64,000 bases of DNA from contig NZ_JAFIWA010000003.1 of the NCBI RefSeq assembly GCF_018588945.1, forward strand, positions 310,001-374,000. Reading direction: 5' to 3'. The translations under genes were made by a program, and so were the position numbers. Position 1 is the first letter of the stretch; each line of letters starts with the position of its first letter. The notes under the pieces are model-generated. The model did not search any database and was not told the origin of the DNA. It was given only the letters and a program-made list of their open reading frames with translations. Below are positions 63,267-64,000 of the stretch, one piece after another. This DNA comes from Microbacterium flavescens. GTDB taxonomy: Bacteria; Actinomycetota; Actinomycetes; Actinomycetales; Microbacteriaceae.

Positions 63267-64000
63267 GTGACGGACTCCGCAAAGCCTACCCTTCTCGTCG
63301 TGGACGGCCATTCGCTGGCATATCGGGCGTTCTACGCCCTTCCGGTCGAGAACTTCTCGACGAAGGACGGCCAGCACACGAACGGGATCTACGGGTTCCT
63401 GGCGATGCTCATCAACCTCATCAAGGCCGAGAAGCCGACACACCTGGCTGTCGCCTTCGACACCTCGCGCCAGTCGTTCCGCACCCGCGAGTACGCCGAG
63501 TACAAGGCGAACCGCTCCGAGACGCCCTCCGAATTCAAGGGGCAGATCCCGATCCTGCAGGACTGCCTCTCGGCGATGAGCATCACGGTCCTCCAGAAGG
63601 AGGACATCGAGGCCGACGACATCCTCGCGACCCTCGCGACGCAGGCCGCCGCCGAGCACTACGACGTGCTGGTGTGCTCGGGCGACCGCGACACGATCCA
63701 GCTCGTGAACGAAGACATCACGCTGCTCTACCCGAACGTGCAGGGCGTCTCGCAGCTGAAGCGCTACGACCGCCAGGCGGTGATCGACCGGTACGGCGTT
63801 CCGCCCGAGCAGTACCCCGATATCGCGGCGCTCGTGGGCGAGACGAGCGACAACCTTCCGGGCGTGCCGAAGGTCGGCGAGAAGACGGCCGTCAAGTGGC
63901 TGAACCAGTTCGGGTCGCTCGACGAACTGCTCGAGAACGCCGACAAGGTCACCGGCGTCGTCGGCGGCAACCTGCGCGAGCACCTCGACGACGTGCGCCG
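63267..64000 (+). CDS. polA: DNA polymerase I (5' part, cut by window edge)
   Basis: The frame stays open to the end of the window and gives about 244 residues of the N-terminal 5'-3' exonuclease domain. Visible metal-binding motifs are LLVVDGHSLAYRAFYAL (about 9-25), HLAVAFDTSR, ADDILATLA and CSGDRDTIQL, followed by the helix-hairpin-helix region ALVGETSDNLPGVPKVGEKTA. The start is GTG without a ribosome binding site, in agreement with the -10 box 6 nt upstream. The polymerase domain lies beyond the window. Confidence 0.95.
   Translation, partial: MTDSAKPTLLVVDGHSLAYRAFYALPVENFSTKDGQHTNGIYGFLAMLINLIKAEKPTHLAVAFDTSRQSFRTREYAEYKANRSETPSEFKGQIPILQDCLSAMSITVLQKEDIEADDILATLATQAAAEHYDVLVCSGDRDTIQLVNEDITLLYPNVQGVSQLKRYDRQAVIDRYGVPPEQYPDIAALVGETSDNLPGVPKVGEKTAVKWLNQFGSLDELLENADKVTGVVGGNLREHLDDVR

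Overview
The window is a contiguous piece of a high-GC actinobacterial chromosome. The gene order (ruvB-yajC-secD-secF-rel, rarA-rpsD-alaS-ruvX-mltG-aro, pyrR-pyrB-pyrC-carA-carB-pyrF-gmk-rpoZ-metK-priA-fmt-rsmB, his-trp-lgt, pdtaR-type regulator beside polA), the dense 4-nt ATGA/GTGA overlaps, frequent GTG starts and many apparently leaderless genes fit the order Micrococcales. The family Microbacteriaceae, and a Microbacterium-like organism in particular, is the best guess. The window is almost entirely core housekeeping DNA. No phage, insertion sequence, plasmid or CRISPR signature was seen, and no gap without a gene exceeds about 200 bases.

Layout. 1-6.3 kb: 3' part of ruvB, Sec accessory genes yajC-secD-secF, and the bifunctional (p)ppGpp enzyme rel. 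6.3-9.0 kb (minus strand): an AbiEi-like hypothetical gene, a DUF349 protein and a small membrane protein. 9.1-16.7 kb: rarA, rpsD, a small membrane-anchored helical protein, alaS, ruvX and mltG. 16.7-22.3 kb: five shikimate-pathway genes (aroE, C, K, B, Q) with a ClC-like channel gene inserted. 22.3-25.7 kb: efp, nusB, an MBL-Rieske protein and a DoxX-like protein. 25.8-35.4 kb: a pyrimidine operon headed by a PyrR-binding leader, in which pyrR, pyrB, pyrC, a membrane protein, carA, carB, pyrF and a two-domain IHF-Gmk gene all overlap their neighbours. 35.5-41.4 kb: rpoZ, metK, priA, fmt, rsmB. 41.4-43.3 kb: divergent glsA and rpe. 43.4-45.7 kb: hisE, hisG, hisF, hisI. 45.7-47.5 kb: a secreted cell-wall-binding/lectin/M23 protein in the place where trpE is expected. 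47.6-52.3 kb: the rest of the trp cluster and lgt. 52.4-60 kb: gltB, gltD, pyk. 60-64 kb: a SHOCT protein, a ParA-like ATPase, tRNA-Leu(CAA), an ANTAR response regulator, a hotdog thioesterase and the 5' part of polA.

The genes form a biosynthetic backbone. Shikimate genes supply chorismate, glutamate synthase and glutaminase manage amide nitrogen, and the pyr, his and trp genes consume PRPP and glutamine. Regulation visible in sequence includes the PyrR-binding hairpin that overlaps the pyrR ribosome binding site, several rho-independent-type hairpins, and a recurring architecture in which a TANNNT -10 hexamer lies exactly 6 nt before the start codon (leaderless transcripts) at 11 genes.

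The observations most worth a second look are: the replacement of trpE by a cell-wall hydrolase gene that is translationally coupled to hisI; the IHF-guanylate kinase fusion placed under a PyrR-controlled operon; the 20-bp glsA/rpe divergent region with overlapping -10 boxes and two leaderless start codons; the absence of coaBC between rpoZ and metK; and an orphan ParA-like ATPase with an altered P-loop. No clearly undescribed multi-gene system was found.
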